DNA of 64,000 nucleotides from Pseudorhodoferax sp. Leaf265 (GCF_001422365.1 NZ_LMMT01000007.1:62001-126000), one strand, 5' to 3'. Counted from the first letter of the stretch, positions 7,785 through 20,707 are shown. Numbers and translations are program-made. The notes: generated from the sequence alone by a model not told the origin.

Positions 7785-9377
7785 ATGGACATCGAAGCAG
7801 CGGTCCGTGCATGGAGGCAGCTCCTCGGGGCGGAGCAGGTGCTGGATGCGCAACAGGCACAGGCCGCCTACGGCGCCGACACGGCGGCCAACGAGCGCGC
7901 GATTCCGGCAGCATTGCGCATCCTGGACAGCGCGCGCCTGCCCGATGTGATGCAGATCGCGCAGAAGAACAAGGTGCCCGTGCATCCCATCAGCACCGGC
8001 CACAACTGGGGTTACGGCACGGCGCTGCCACCGGGCGACGGCAGTGTGCTGATCGACCTGGGTGGCCTGCAGAAGATCCTGCACTTCGATGCCGAGTTCG
8101 GTGTCGTGACAGTGGAACCGGGCGTGACCCAGGGCATGCTGTCGGACTTCCTCGACGCCGGACAGCACCCCTTCCTGGTGCCGGTGACGGGTGCCGGGCC
8201 GACCTGCAGCCTGCTGTCCAATGCGCTGGAGCGCGGTTATGGCGTCACGCCGATCACCGACCACTTCGCGGCCGTGACCGATGTCGAGGTGGTGCTGGCC
8301 GATGGCTCGATCTACCGCACGGCCATGCACGAGGCCGGCGGCGAAGAGATCGCGCGGCTGTTCAAGTACGGCATCGGCCCGTACTCCGTCGGCTTGTTCA
8401 CGCAGAGTGCGTTCGGCATCGTGACCAAGATGAGCATCGTGCTGGCCAGGCGCCCGGAATGCGTCAAGGTCTGCCTGTTCAGCCTCAAGGACGACAGCCT
8501 GCTGGAGGCGGCCGCGGCCGCGATTCGCAACGTGCTCTCCAAGCTGCCGGGCACGGTGGGCGCGATCAACCTCATGAACCAGCACCGCACGCTGGCCATG
8601 TCGGCGCCGTACCCTGAAGACCGGCTCGTGAACGGACTGATTCCGCCCAATGTCATCTCCGAACTCGGCAGCCAGTACCAGCTCTTTCCGTGGACCGGCT
8701 TCGGCACGCTGTACGGCACCAAGGGTGTGGTGGCCGCCGCGCAGAAGGAGATCAAGCGCGCGCTGGCCGGCATCGCCAGCCGGCTCATCTTCCTGACGCC
8801 GGCCACGGCCAAAACCCTGGCCCGGGCAGCGGCGCGGCTGCCGGGCGGGCTGGGCGAGCGCATCGGCAGCACGGCGCAGACGCTGGCGTTGTCGCTGGAA
8901 CTCGTGGCCGGCCGGCCCAACGAGACGGCATTGCCGCTGGCCTACTGGCGCAATCCGAACCCACCGAAAGGCCAGTTCCGCGATCCGGCGCGCGACGGCA
9001 GCGGGCTGATCTGGTATGCGCCGCTGGTTCCGATCCGGCCGGCCACCATGCGCGCCTACGTGAAGATGGTGCACGAGGTCACGGCACGCCACGGCATCGA
9101 GCCGCTGATCACCTTCACGACGCTGAGCGACAAGCTCGTGGACAGCACCGTGCCCATCGTGTTCAAGCGCGACGATCCGAATGCCGTGGCGGCCGCCAAG
9201 GCCTGTTACGCCGAACTCGTGCAGACCGGGCGCGCGGCCGGCTATTTCCCCTACCGCGTGGGCATCGGCGGGATGCAGACCGTGGTCGGCCTGCAGAACA
9301 CGGCCAAAGCCTTCCACGCGCGGCTGCACGACTGCCTGGATCCGAACGGCATCCTCTCACCGGGGCGTTATCGCTAG
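7785..9377 (+). CDS. FAD-binding oxidoreductase of the vanillyl-alcohol oxidase / p-cresol methylhydroxylase family
   Basis: A 530-residue flavoprotein. The N-terminal PCMH-type FAD domain contains STGHNWGYGTA (70-80), close to the corresponding loop of p-cresol methylhydroxylase, then VTVEPGVTQGML and TPITDHFAAVTDVEVVLADG. The C-terminal half resembles the substrate cap of 4-cresol dehydrogenase and vanillyl-alcohol oxidase (VPIRPATMRAYV, DPNGILSPGRY at the end). Such enzymes oxidise para-substituted phenols at the benzylic carbon. A good ribosome site (AGGAG, 7774-7778) precedes the ATG. No cytochrome c subunit gene is adjacent, so it may be an oxidase or use another acceptor. The true substrate is unknown. 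Confidence 0.8.
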   Translation: MDIEAAVRAWRQLLGAEQVLDAQQAQAAYGADTAANERAIPAALRILDSARLPDVMQIAQKNKVPVHPISTGHNWGYGTALPPGDGSVLIDLGGLQKILHFDAEFGVVTVEPGVTQGMLSDFLDAGQHPFLVPVTGAGPTCSLLSNALERGYGVTPITDHFAAVTDVEVVLADGSIYRTAMHEAGGEEIARLFKYGIGPYSVGLFTQSAFGIVTKMSIVLARRPECVKVCLFSLKDDSLLEAAAAAIRNVLSKLPGTVGAINLMNQHRTLAMSAPYPEDRLVNGLIPPNVISELGSQYQLFPWTGFGTLYGTKGVVAAAQKEIKRALAGIASRLIFLTPATAKTLARAAARLPGGLGERIGSTAQTLALSLELVAGRPNETALPLAYWRNPNPPKGQFRDPARDGSGLIWYAPLVPIRPATMRAYVKMVHEVTARHGIEPLITFTTLSDKLVDSTVPIVFKRDDPNAVAAAKACYAELVQTGRAAGYFPYRVGIGGMQTVVGLQNTAKAFHARLHDCLDPNGILSPGRYR

Positions 9378-9462
9378 CGCCAGTTGCGGCCGAACGAGGG
9401 CGCGTCGTAAGCGTGAACAAATTCACACGCCGGTGTCACTGAAATTTACATGTTCTTACGCA

Positions 9463-9479
9463 TTGCATTTGAAATGCAA
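9463..9479. promoter_or_regulatory. 17 bp perfect palindrome upstream of a sigma-54-type promoter
   Basis: TTGCATTT-G-AAATGCAA is a perfect inverted repeat, 43 bp upstream of the -24 element at 9522. Sigma-54 promoters need an enhancer-binding activator at about this distance, so this is a candidate activator site. TGCAAATTTG (9475-9484) overlaps its right arm and repeats the core found at the LysR operator. A further inverted repeat, GTGAA-N4-TTCAC, lies at 9413-9426. Confidence 0.4.
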
Positions 9480-9521
9480 ATTTGTCTATATAAATCAATA
9501 GGTTAGTTTGTTTCAAATTGC

Positions 9522-9537
9522 TGGCACAGAATGTGCA
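9522..9537 (+). promoter_or_regulatory. Sigma-54 (RpoN) promoter for the PEP-CTERM gene
   Basis: TGGCACAGAATGTGCA matches the -24/-12 consensus TGGCACG-N4-TTGCW: the GG and GC pairs are at the required spacing and TGGCAC is exact. Transcription would start near 9548, about 45 bases before the ATG at 9593. PEP-CTERM genes have been linked to RpoN and the PrsK/PrsR system in other betaproteobacteria, which makes this site plausible. Confidence 0.65.
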
Positions 9538-9592
9538 TTCTTGGTGCAGAGGAGCGGCAGACGCCGTCCTCAACAACATCCAAGGACTACAT

Positions 9593-10315
9593 ATGAACGT
9601 GCTCAAGAAGACCCTCTTCGGTGCCGCACTCGCCGCTGCTGCTGCCGTGTCGCAAGCTGCCATCGTCAACGTCGGTGGTGTCACGTGGGACACCGCCGCC
9701 GTGGACGCCAACGGCTTCTCCCTCGACTTCTCCGGCAATACCGCCTCCGTCCACCAGACGATCAACGCGCAAGGCGTGCTGAGCGGCACCGGAACGATCT
9801 CGGGCATCAACGACAACACGAGTTTTTGCACTGGCTGCACGCTGACCTTCAGCTTCGGCGGTTTCCAGCTGAGCAGCGGTAGCTTGCCGACCGGCAACGT
9901 CACGGGCACCTTCCTGCCAAGCTACTCCGGCGGCTGGGTCAACGTGACGGTGAACTATGCCAATGCGCCTTCCGTGCTGTGGCTCGGGATGGTCGGCCAT
10001 GAAGTGGATGGCAGCTCGCTCGACGGCAACATCGTGACCCGCAACGGCGTCGTTCGCTCGATGTTCGGTGGCGGCCAACTCGATGTGGTGGGTGGCCTTG
10101 CCGCCAGCTACTTCGACACCAACACCATGACGGAAGGCGCGGACTTCACCTTCGGCACGGTGTTCACGACGATCGTCAGCGCCACCAACGCCTTCGGTTC
10201 TGGCACCTTCACGAGCAAGACCCGAGTGACTGAAGTGCCCGAGCCGGCCTCGGTCGCGCTGTTCGGCCTGGGCCTGGTGGGCCTGGCGGCAGGCCGCCGC
10301 AAGCTGGCGAAGTAA
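9593..10315 (+). CDS. PEP-CTERM sorting-domain protein
   Basis: A 240-residue exported protein. Residues 1-22 are a signal peptide ending near SQAA. The mature part is rich in Gly, Ser, Thr and Asn and has a CTGC pair near residue 80. The C-terminus is a textbook PEP-CTERM tail: VPEPASVALFGLGLVGLAAG followed by RRKLAK. Exosortase would cut at this tail and release or anchor the protein at the cell surface, typically in exopolysaccharide-producing bacteria; no exosortase gene is in this window. The ATG at 9593 follows AAGGA (9582-9586). No other domain is recognised, so its function is unknown, possibly extracellular matrix or floc structure. Confidence 0.85.
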   Translation: MNVLKKTLFGAALAAAAAVSQAAIVNVGGVTWDTAAVDANGFSLDFSGNTASVHQTINAQGVLSGTGTISGINDNTSFCTGCTLTFSFGGFQLSSGSLPTGNVTGTFLPSYSGGWVNVTVNYANAPSVLWLGMVGHEVDGSSLDGNIVTRNGVVRSMFGGGQLDVVGGLAASYFDTNTMTEGADFTFGTVFTTIVSATNAFGSGTFTSKTRVTEVPEPASVALFGLGLVGLAAGRRKLAK

Positions 10316-10334
10316 GCCGCATTCCACCACCACC

Positions 10335-10364
10335 AATGCCCGGCAGGTCCTCTTGCCGGGCATT
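10335..10364 (+). terminator. Hairpin after the PEP-CTERM gene
   Basis: AATGCCCGGCA (10335-10345) and TGCCGGGCATT (10354-10364) form a perfect 11 bp stem with an 8-base loop, 19 bases after the stop codon. The trailing T-run is weak (GCCGTTT), so termination may be partial. Confidence 0.6.
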
Positions 10365-10514
10365 GCCGTTTCTGCGCGGGTGCTGGCGGGCGGGGCTTGC
10401 AAGCGGCTCAGATAAAATTTTGGGCGGCTGTGCGTTGTCCTGGCAGCGCATGCAGGTCCGGCGCGTCCGGACCGAATTACCAGACACGCTGCATCTTCCC
10501 AACCAAGCTCTCCC

Positions 10515-13500
10515 TTGCGTCTCAACTCCATCAAGCTGGCCGGCTTCAAGTCCTTCGTCGAGCCCACGAACTTCCTGCTGCCCGGGCAGCTCGTGGGCGT
10601 GGTCGGCCCGAACGGCTGCGGCAAGTCCAACATCATGGACGCGGTGCGCTGGGTGCTGGGCGAGAGCAAGGCCAGCGAGCTGCGCGGCGAGTCCATGCAG
10701 GACGTGATCTTCAACGGCACCAACCTGCGCAAGCCGGCCAGCCGCGCCAGCGTGGAGCTGGTGTTCGACAACGCTGACCACCGCGCCGGCGGCCAGTGGT
10801 CGCAGTTCGGCGAGATCGCGGTCAAGCGCGTGCTCACGCGCGACGGCACCAGCAGCTACTACATCAACAACCAGCCCGTGCGCCGGCGCGACGTGCAGGA
10901 TGTGTTCCTGGGCACGGGCCTGGGGCCGCGCGCCTACGCCATCATCGGCCAGGGCACGATCAGCCGCATCATCGAGTCCAAGCCCGAGGAGCTGCGGCTG
11001 TTCCTCGAAGAGGCGGCGGGCGTCTCCAAGTACAAGGAGCGCAGGCGCGAGACCGAGAACCGGCTGTCGGACACGCGCGAGAACCTGACCCGCGTCGAAG
11101 ACATCCTGCGCGAACTCAACGCCAACCTCGAGAAGCTGGAAAAGCAGGCCGAGGTCGCGCAGCGCTACCACGCGCTGCAGGCCAGTGCCACGCTCAAGCA
11201 GCACCAGCTGTGGTTCTTGAAGCGCGCCGACAGCGAGGCCGACCAGGCCCGCATCCTGGCCGAGGTCGCGAATGCCCAGACCGCGCTGGAAGCCCGCGTG
11301 GCCGACCTGCGCCACATCGAGGCCGAACTGGAAACCGTGCGCCAAGCCCACTACGCGGCCGGCGACCTGGTCAACCAGGCCCAGGGCAAGCTCTACGAAG
11401 CCAGTGCCGAGGTCGGCAAGCTGGAAAGCGAGATCCGCTTCGTGGTCGAAGGCCGCCAGCGCGTCGAACAGCGCCTGGCCGCGCTGAAGGAGCAGATCGG
11501 CCAATGGGGGACGCGCCGCGAGGATGCCGAGGCCGAGATCGAGACGCTGTCCGGCCAGGGCGAGCAGGCCGAAGAGGCCGCCGAGCTGCTGGCCGCCCAG
11601 GTCGAGGAACAGGCCATGCGCCTGCCCGAGCTCGAGGACGCGCTGGGCCAGGCCCAGGCGCGGGCCAACGAGCAGCGTGCGAGCGTCGGCCAGGTCCAGC
11701 AGCAGATCCAGGTCTTGGCGGCCGAGCAGCGCAGCATCGAGGAGCAATCCCGCCAGCTCAACCAGCGGCGCGAGCGCCTCGTGACCGACCAGCGCGCGCT
11801 GGCCGTGCCCGACGAGGCGCGCCTGGCGCAGTTGCAGGCGCAACTCGAGCAGGCCCAGGAGGCCGCCGGCATCGCCGATGCGCGCTTGCAGGAACTGCAG
11901 GACAGCGTGCCGCAGCTGGACGAAGACCGGCGCACGCGCCAGCAGACCGTCAACACCGAGTCCGCGCGCGAGGCCGACCTGTCGGCCCGCGCCGAAGCGC
12001 TCAAGACGTTGCAGGAGAAGGTGCGCACCGACGGCAAGCTCACGCCGTGGCTGGCCCGCCACGGCCTGGATGGCCTGCAAGGCATCTGGAGTCGCATCCA
12101 CATCGAGCAGGGCTGGGAGAACGCGCTGGAGGCCGCGCTGCGCGAACGCCTGGGTGCGCTGGAGATCTCGCGACTGGACAGCGTCAAGGGTTTCCTCGGC
12201 CAGCAGGGTGCCGATGGCCCGCCGGCCAAGCTGGCCTTCTACAGCCCGCCGGCCACGCCGACAGTGCCGGAGGCGGCCAAACTGCCGCGCCTGGCCGACC
12301 TGCTGCGCCTGGGCGATGCAGCCCAGCGCGCCCTGTTCGCCGAATGGCTGCACGGCTGCTACACGGCGCAAAGCTTCGAGGAAGCCCTGGCCCAGCGCAG
12401 CCAGCTACAACCCGGCGAGACCATCTACGTGCGCGCCGGCCATGCGGTCGGCGCCCACAGCGTGAGCTTCTTCGCGCAGGACTCCGAGCAGGCCGGCCTG
12501 CTGGCGCGCGCACAGGAGATCGAGAACCTGGACAAGCAGTTGCGCGCCCAGGCCTTGATCGGCGAGGAGTCGCGCAGCGCACTGGTGCGCGCCGAGGCCG
12601 CTTACGCCGACGCCGCGCAGCGCCTGGTCGGCGCGCGCCGCGAGGCCGCTGAGACCCAGAGCAGCGCGCACCAGCTGCAGGTTGAGACGCTGCGGCTGCA
12701 GCAGCTGGCCGAGCAGGCCAGGGCCCGGAACGAACAGCTGACCGGCGACCTGGCCGAGGTCGACGCCCAGCTGGAAGACCTGCAGGAGCGCCGCATCACG
12801 GCCGAGGCCCGCTTCGAGGAGCTGGACATGCAGCTGGCCGACAGCCAGGAACGCCATGCCCAGCTCGACGAACGCGTGATCGAAGCCCAGCGCCGCCTGG
12901 CCGAATCGCGCGAGCAGCAACGCAGCCTGGAGCGCCAGGCGCAGGAGGCGCAGTTCGCGCACCGCAGCCTGGGCGCACGCCGCGACGAATTGTCACGCGC
13001 CATCGCCATGGCCGAGCAGCAGGCCGGCTCGCTCGTGGGCGAGGAGGAGCGCGCACGCGAGGAGCTCTCGCGCCTGTCGGACGCCGCGGCCCAGGCGGGT
13101 CTGCAGAACGCGCTGGCGCTCAAGCTCGAACGTGAGGCCGCCCTGGGCGCGCAGCGCAGCGAGTACGACGACCTCACGCAGCGCCTGCGCGCGAGCGACG
13201 AGCGCCGGCTCAAGTTCGAGCGCGAGCTCGACCCCCTGCGCCAGCGCATCACCGAGTTCCAGCTCAAGGAGCAGGCCGCGCGCCTGGGCCTGGAGCAGTA
13301 CAGCCAGCACCTGCTCGACGCGGGCGTGGACATGGCCCAACTGGCCCAGTCCATCACCGAAGGCAATGTGCGGCTGTCCGGCCTGCAGACCGAGATCGAC
13401 CGGCTGCACCGCGAGATCGTCGCGCTGGGTGCCGTCAACCTCGCCGCGCTGGACGAGCTCAGCGCCGCGCGCGAACGCAAGCAGTTCCTCGATGCGCAGA

Positions 13501-14039
13501 CGGCCGATCTCACGGAAGCCATGACCACGCTCGAGGATGCGATCCGCAAGATCGACAACGAGACGCGCGAACTGCTCTCGGGCACCTTCGACACCGTCAA
13601 CGGCCACTTCGGCCGCATGTTCCCCGAGCTGTTCGGCGGCGGCAACGCGCGGCTGGTCATCACCGGCGACGAAATCTTGGATTCGGGCGTGCAGGTGATT
13701 GCCCAGCCGCCCGGCAAGAAGAACCAGACCATCCACCTGCTGTCGGGCGGCGAGAAGGCGCTGACGGCCATTGCGCTCGTGTTCGCGATCTTCCAGCTCA
13801 ACCCCGCACCGTTCTGCCTGCTGGACGAGGTGGACGCGCCGCTGGACGACGCCAACACCGAGCGCTATGCCAAACTCGTGAGCGCCATGAGCCGCGAGAC
13901 CCAGTTCCTGTTCATCAGCCACAACAAGATCGCCATGGAAATGGCCAAGCAGTTGATCGGCGTGACCATGCAAGAGCAGGGCGTCTCACGCATCGTGGCG
14001 GTCGACATGGAATCGGCCCTGTCCATGGCCGAGTCCTGA
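10515..14039 (+). CDS. smc: Chromosome segregation protein SMC
   Basis: A 1174-residue SMC ATPase that compacts and helps segregate the chromosome. The N-terminal ATPase half has Walker A GPNGCGKSN (31-39). Two very long coiled coils, rich in Gln/Glu/Arg/Ala, flank a hinge around residues 500-620 (LARHGLDGLQGIW through FFAQDSEQAGLLAR). The C-terminal half has the signature LSGGEK (1076-1081) and Walker B LLDEVD (1102-1107). The TTG start at 10515 gives the standard SMC N-terminus RLNSIKLAGFKSF; no closer ATG exists. No scpA or scpB lies nearby. It leads the smc-zipA-ligA-def run. Confidence 0.96.
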   Translation: MRLNSIKLAGFKSFVEPTNFLLPGQLVGVVGPNGCGKSNIMDAVRWVLGESKASELRGESMQDVIFNGTNLRKPASRASVELVFDNADHRAGGQWSQFGEIAVKRVLTRDGTSSYYINNQPVRRRDVQDVFLGTGLGPRAYAIIGQGTISRIIESKPEELRLFLEEAAGVSKYKERRRETENRLSDTRENLTRVEDILRELNANLEKLEKQAEVAQRYHALQASATLKQHQLWFLKRADSEADQARILAEVANAQTALEARVADLRHIEAELETVRQAHYAAGDLVNQAQGKLYEASAEVGKLESEIRFVVEGRQRVEQRLAALKEQIGQWGTRREDAEAEIETLSGQGEQAEEAAELLAAQVEEQAMRLPELEDALGQAQARANEQRASVGQVQQQIQVLAAEQRSIEEQSRQLNQRRERLVTDQRALAVPDEARLAQLQAQLEQAQEAAGIADARLQELQDSVPQLDEDRRTRQQTVNTESAREADLSARAEALKTLQEKVRTDGKLTPWLARHGLDGLQGIWSRIHIEQGWENALEAALRERLGALEISRLDSVKGFLGQQGADGPPAKLAFYSPPATPTVPEAAKLPRLADLLRLGDAAQRALFAEWLHGCYTAQSFEEALAQRSQLQPGETIYVRAGHAVGAHSVSFFAQDSEQAGLLARAQEIENLDKQLRAQALIGEESRSALVRAEAAYADAAQRLVGARREAAETQSSAHQLQVETLRLQQLAEQARARNEQLTGDLAEVDAQLEDLQERRITAEARFEELDMQLADSQERHAQLDERVIEAQRRLAESREQQRSLERQAQEAQFAHRSLGARRDELSRAIAMAEQQAGSLVGEEERAREELSRLSDAAAQAGLQNALALKLEREAALGAQRSEYDDLTQRLRASDERRLKFERELDPLRQRITEFQLKEQAARLGLEQYSQHLLDAGVDMAQLAQSITEGNVRLSGLQTEIDRLHREIVALGAVNLAALDELSAARERKQFLDAQTADLTEAMTTLEDAIRKIDNETRELLSGTFDTVNGHFGRMFPELFGGGNARLVITGDEILDSGVQVIAQPPGKKNQTIHLLSGGEKALTAIALVFAIFQLNPAPFCLLDEVDAPLDDANTERYAKLVSAMSRETQFLFISHNKIAMEMAKQLIGVTMQEQGVSRIVAVDMESALSMAES

Positions 14040-14067
14040 ACATCCAACCCAGAACAAGAGGAAACCG

Positions 14068-17689
<3,622 letters not shown>

Positions 17690-17831
17690 GCATCGGCTCG
17701 TCGAGGCAGGCGCCGCAGCGGCGCTTGGCTGTTCGGGGTCACGACCGCGTCACGCACGCGGCATACGCTGGCACGGTGCGTCGAAGCGGCCATGCGCCGC
17801 GCGCGCGCCGTCCACACCTCACACAACAGCC

Positions 17832-20075
17832 ATGACCTCACGACGCAGTTTTCTGCGCGGCAGTGCCCACGCGGGCATCGCCGCCGCGACCTACGCAGCC
17901 TTTCCTCCGGCGATCCAGCGCGCGCTCGCCATCCCCGCCAACAACGCGACCGGCACCATCCGCGATGTCGAGCACGTGGTGATCCTGATGCAGGAGAACC
18001 GTGCGTTCGACCACTACTTCGGCACCTTGGCCGGTGTGCGCGGCTTCGGCGACCGCTTCACGATCCCGCTGCCCGAAGGCCGCAACGTCTGGCAGCAGCG
18101 CCTGGCCAACGGCAACGTGGTCATGCCCTTCCACCTGGACGGCAGCCGCGGCAACGCCCAGCGCGCCAACGGCACGCCGCACGATTGGAACGACAGCCAG
18201 CAGGCCTGGGACAACGGCCGCATGGACCAGTGGCCGCGCTACAAGAACACGATCTCCATGGGCTACTTCAAGGAAGCCGAGATCCCGTTCCCGTTCGCCC
18301 TGGCCAACGCCTTCACGCTGTGCGACGCCTACCACTGCGCCATGCACACGGGCACGGACGCCAACCGCGCGTTCTTCCTGACCGGCACCAACGGCGCGGT
18401 GCCCACCGGCACGGCCTTCGTCTCCAACGAATGGGACTGGCTGGACGGCCGCGCCAGCGCCGTCAACACGGGCTACACCTGGACCACCTATGCGGAGCGC
18501 CTGGAAGCGGCCGGCGTGAGCTGGATCAGTTACCAGAACATGCCCGACGAGTGGGGAGACAACATGCTGGGCGCGTTCCGCCAGTTCCGCCGCGCCAACC
18601 AGGCTTCGGGCTATCCCGTGTCCAGCGGCGGCGCACCGAACAGCGCTTACAGCAACTCTGGCCAGGCTCTCCCATACCACGCCTACGACGCGGCCACGGA
18701 CAACACCAACAACCCGTTGTACAAGGGCATCGCCAACACGCTGCCCGGCACTTCGCCCGAGAACTACCTGGACGCCTTCAAGCGGGACATCCTCCAAGGC
18801 AAGCTGCCCGCCGTGTCCTGGATGAACGCGCCCTCGGCCTACTGCGAGCACCCGGGCCCGTCCAGCCCGGTGCAGGGCGCCTGGTTCCTGCAGGAGGTGC
18901 TGGACGCGCTGACGGCCAACCCCGAGGTCTGGAGCAAGACCGTGCTGATCGTCAACTTCGACGAGAACGACGGTTACTTCGACCATGTGCCTTCGCCGTC
19001 CGCACCCTCGCCGGACGGCAAGGGCGGCTATGCCGGCAAGACCACGCTGGCCCAGAGCGACCTGGGTGCCGAGTACTACACGCACGGCAGGCCGCTGGGC
19101 AGCACCAGCCAGCCAGCTGCCGATGGCCGCGTCTACGGCCCCGGCCCGCGCGTGCCCATGTACGTGATCTCGCCCTGGAGCCGCGGCGGCTGGGTCAACT
19201 CGCAAGTGTTCGACCATACCTCGGTGATCCGCTTCCTGGAGGCGCGATTCGGCGTGGCCGAGCCCAACGTCAGCCCGTTCCGCCGCGCGGTCTGCGGCGA
19301 CCTGACCAGCGCCTTCAACTTCGCCACGCCCAACAGCGAAGTGCTTCCGGTGCTGCAGGGCCGCAAGAGCCGCACCGAGGCCGACGCGCTGCGCACAGCC
19401 CAGCAGCGGCTCGCGCAGATCGTGCCGCCGGCCGCCCAGCAGTTCCCGGTGCAGGCCGAAGGCACGCGCCCCTCGCGCGCGCTGCCCTATGAATTGGCGA
19501 CCACCTGCACGGTGCAGCCCGGCGCCACCATGGCGGCCGTGCGCGTGGCGCTGGACTTCGCCAACACGGGCCGCCAAGCCGCCGTGTTCCATGTCTACGA
19601 CCGCAAAGACCTGGCCGCCGTGCCGCGCCGCTACATGGTGGAAGCCGGCAAGACGCTGTCGGATCTCTGGACGCCGGCCGTCGGTGGCGCCTACGACCTG
19701 TGGGTGCTGGGGCCCAACGGCTACCACCGCCACTTCACGGGCAGTGCGCTGCGCGCGATCGCCGCCGGCCAGCCGCGGCCCGACGTGCAGGTGCGCTGCG
19801 ACGCCGCCACGGGCGAGCTCGTGCTGCGCCTGGTCAACGCCGGCACGGCGCCGTGCACCTTCAACCTGACCGCCAACGCCTACGCCGCGCTGAGCCAGAG
19901 CCACACCCTGGCGCCGCGCGGCGAACTCGCTGTGCGCCTGCCCACGGCCGGCAACGGCTACTGGTACGACTTCAGCACCACGGTCTCGGGCCAGCCCGAC
20001 TACCTGCGGCGCTTCGCCGGCCGCGTCGAGACCGGCCGCCACACCGTCAGCGACCCCGCGCTGGGCCAGCGTTGA
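17832..20075 (+). CDS. Tat-exported phosphocholine-preferring phospholipase C
   Basis: A 747-residue phosphoesterase of the PlcH/PlcN family, which hydrolyses phosphatidylcholine or sphingomyelin outside the cytoplasm. The N-terminus MTSRRSFLRG is a twin-arginine signal. HVVILMQENRAFDHYFG (about 41-57) is the family's metal-site motif; MHTGTDANRAFFLTGT (about 173-188) carries the candidate catalytic threonine; NFDENDGYFDHV (about 376-387) supplies further ligands. Two C-terminal beta domains (about 540-740) are as in PlcH. It is followed 20 bp later by a PEP-CTERM gene. Non-haemolytic versus haemolytic type cannot be decided from sequence. Confidence 0.9.
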   Translation: MTSRRSFLRGSAHAGIAAATYAAFPPAIQRALAIPANNATGTIRDVEHVVILMQENRAFDHYFGTLAGVRGFGDRFTIPLPEGRNVWQQRLANGNVVMPFHLDGSRGNAQRANGTPHDWNDSQQAWDNGRMDQWPRYKNTISMGYFKEAEIPFPFALANAFTLCDAYHCAMHTGTDANRAFFLTGTNGAVPTGTAFVSNEWDWLDGRASAVNTGYTWTTYAERLEAAGVSWISYQNMPDEWGDNMLGAFRQFRRANQASGYPVSSGGAPNSAYSNSGQALPYHAYDAATDNTNNPLYKGIANTLPGTSPENYLDAFKRDILQGKLPAVSWMNAPSAYCEHPGPSSPVQGAWFLQEVLDALTANPEVWSKTVLIVNFDENDGYFDHVPSPSAPSPDGKGGYAGKTTLAQSDLGAEYYTHGRPLGSTSQPAADGRVYGPGPRVPMYVISPWSRGGWVNSQVFDHTSVIRFLEARFGVAEPNVSPFRRAVCGDLTSAFNFATPNSEVLPVLQGRKSRTEADALRTAQQRLAQIVPPAAQQFPVQAEGTRPSRALPYELATTCTVQPGATMAAVRVALDFANTGRQAAVFHVYDRKDLAAVPRRYMVEAGKTLSDLWTPAVGGAYDLWVLGPNGYHRHFTGSALRAIAAGQPRPDVQVRCDAATGELVLRLVNAGTAPCTFNLTANAYAALSQSHTLAPRGELAVRLPTAGNGYWYDFSTTVSGQPDYLRRFAGRVETGRHTVSDPALGQR

Positions 20076-20095
20076 ACCCCTTCACGAGAACCGAC

Positions 20096-20671
20096 ATGCA
20101 TTCCATTCTTCGCGGCGTGATCGCCGGCACGGCCCTGGCGCTGTGCACCACCTTTGCCTCGGCCGCCGTGCTGAGCTTCGACGACATCACGGGCCCCGAC
20201 GGCTACGAGGCCGTGCCCGCCAGCTACGGCGGCCTGGACTGGTCGGGCAGCAGCTGGTCGGTCATGACCACGCCGGGGACGCCGTTCACGGCGCACTCGG
20301 GCGATGGCCGCATCGTCATGGGCTGGGACGGCACGGACGCCACGAGCACCATCCGCTTCCTCGCGCCGACGGTGTTCGACGGCGCCTGGTTCGCCGGCTA
20401 CGGCGAGGCCAGCGTGCGCTTCGACCTGTACCTGGCCGGTGCGCTGGTCGGCAGCTCCGACACGCTGGGCCTGTCCGACACACCGGCCTTCCTGGCCAGC
20501 GGCTGGACCGGCGCCATCGACGCTGTGGTCGTGTCCAGCAACCTGCACGCGTTCTACGTGATGGACGACTTCAGCTTCCAGGACGCAAGCGAAGTGCCTG
20601 AGCCCGCCACGCTGGCCCTGGTGCTGGCCGGCCTGGGCCTGGTGGGCGCCGCATGCCGCCGCCGGGCCTGA
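20096..20671 (+). CDS. Small PEP-CTERM sorting-domain protein
   Basis: A 191-residue exported protein with a signal peptide (residues 1-24, ending FASAA), a mature part of beta-rich, aromatic- and Gly-rich sequence (SYGGLDWSGSSWSVM, GDGRIVMGWDG), and a C-terminal PEP-CTERM tail (VPEPATLALVLAGLGLVGAA followed by CRRRA). The ribosome site is weak. Only 20 bp separates it from the phospholipase C gene, so the two are probably one transcript; no sigma-54 site is seen directly in front. Its function is unknown. It converges with the dihydrodipicolinate-synthase-like gene 36 bp away. Confidence 0.82.
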   Translation: MHSILRGVIAGTALALCTTFASAAVLSFDDITGPDGYEAVPASYGGLDWSGSSWSVMTTPGTPFTAHSGDGRIVMGWDGTDATSTIRFLAPTVFDGAWFAGYGEASVRFDLYLAGALVGSSDTLGLSDTPAFLASGWTGAIDAVVVSSNLHAFYVMDDFSFQDASEVPEPATLALVLAGLGLVGAACRRRA

Positions 20672-20707
20672 CGGCACGGCCTGGCATGGGGCGTGGACGC
20701 CTGGCGC

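Noticed and set aside
10397-10418. TTGCAA and TAAAAT upstream of smc as a sigma-70 promoter
   Set aside because: The spacing is only 10 bp. TAAAAT may still be a -10, but there is no acceptable -35.
10515-14039. Repetitive sequence that could be tandem repeats
   Set aside because: It encodes the Gln/Glu/Ala-rich coiled coils of SMC; no exact DNA repeat unit is present.
17769-17784. TGGCACG upstream of the phospholipase C gene as a sigma-54 promoter
   Set aside because: The GC pair required at the -12 position is missing at the correct spacing.
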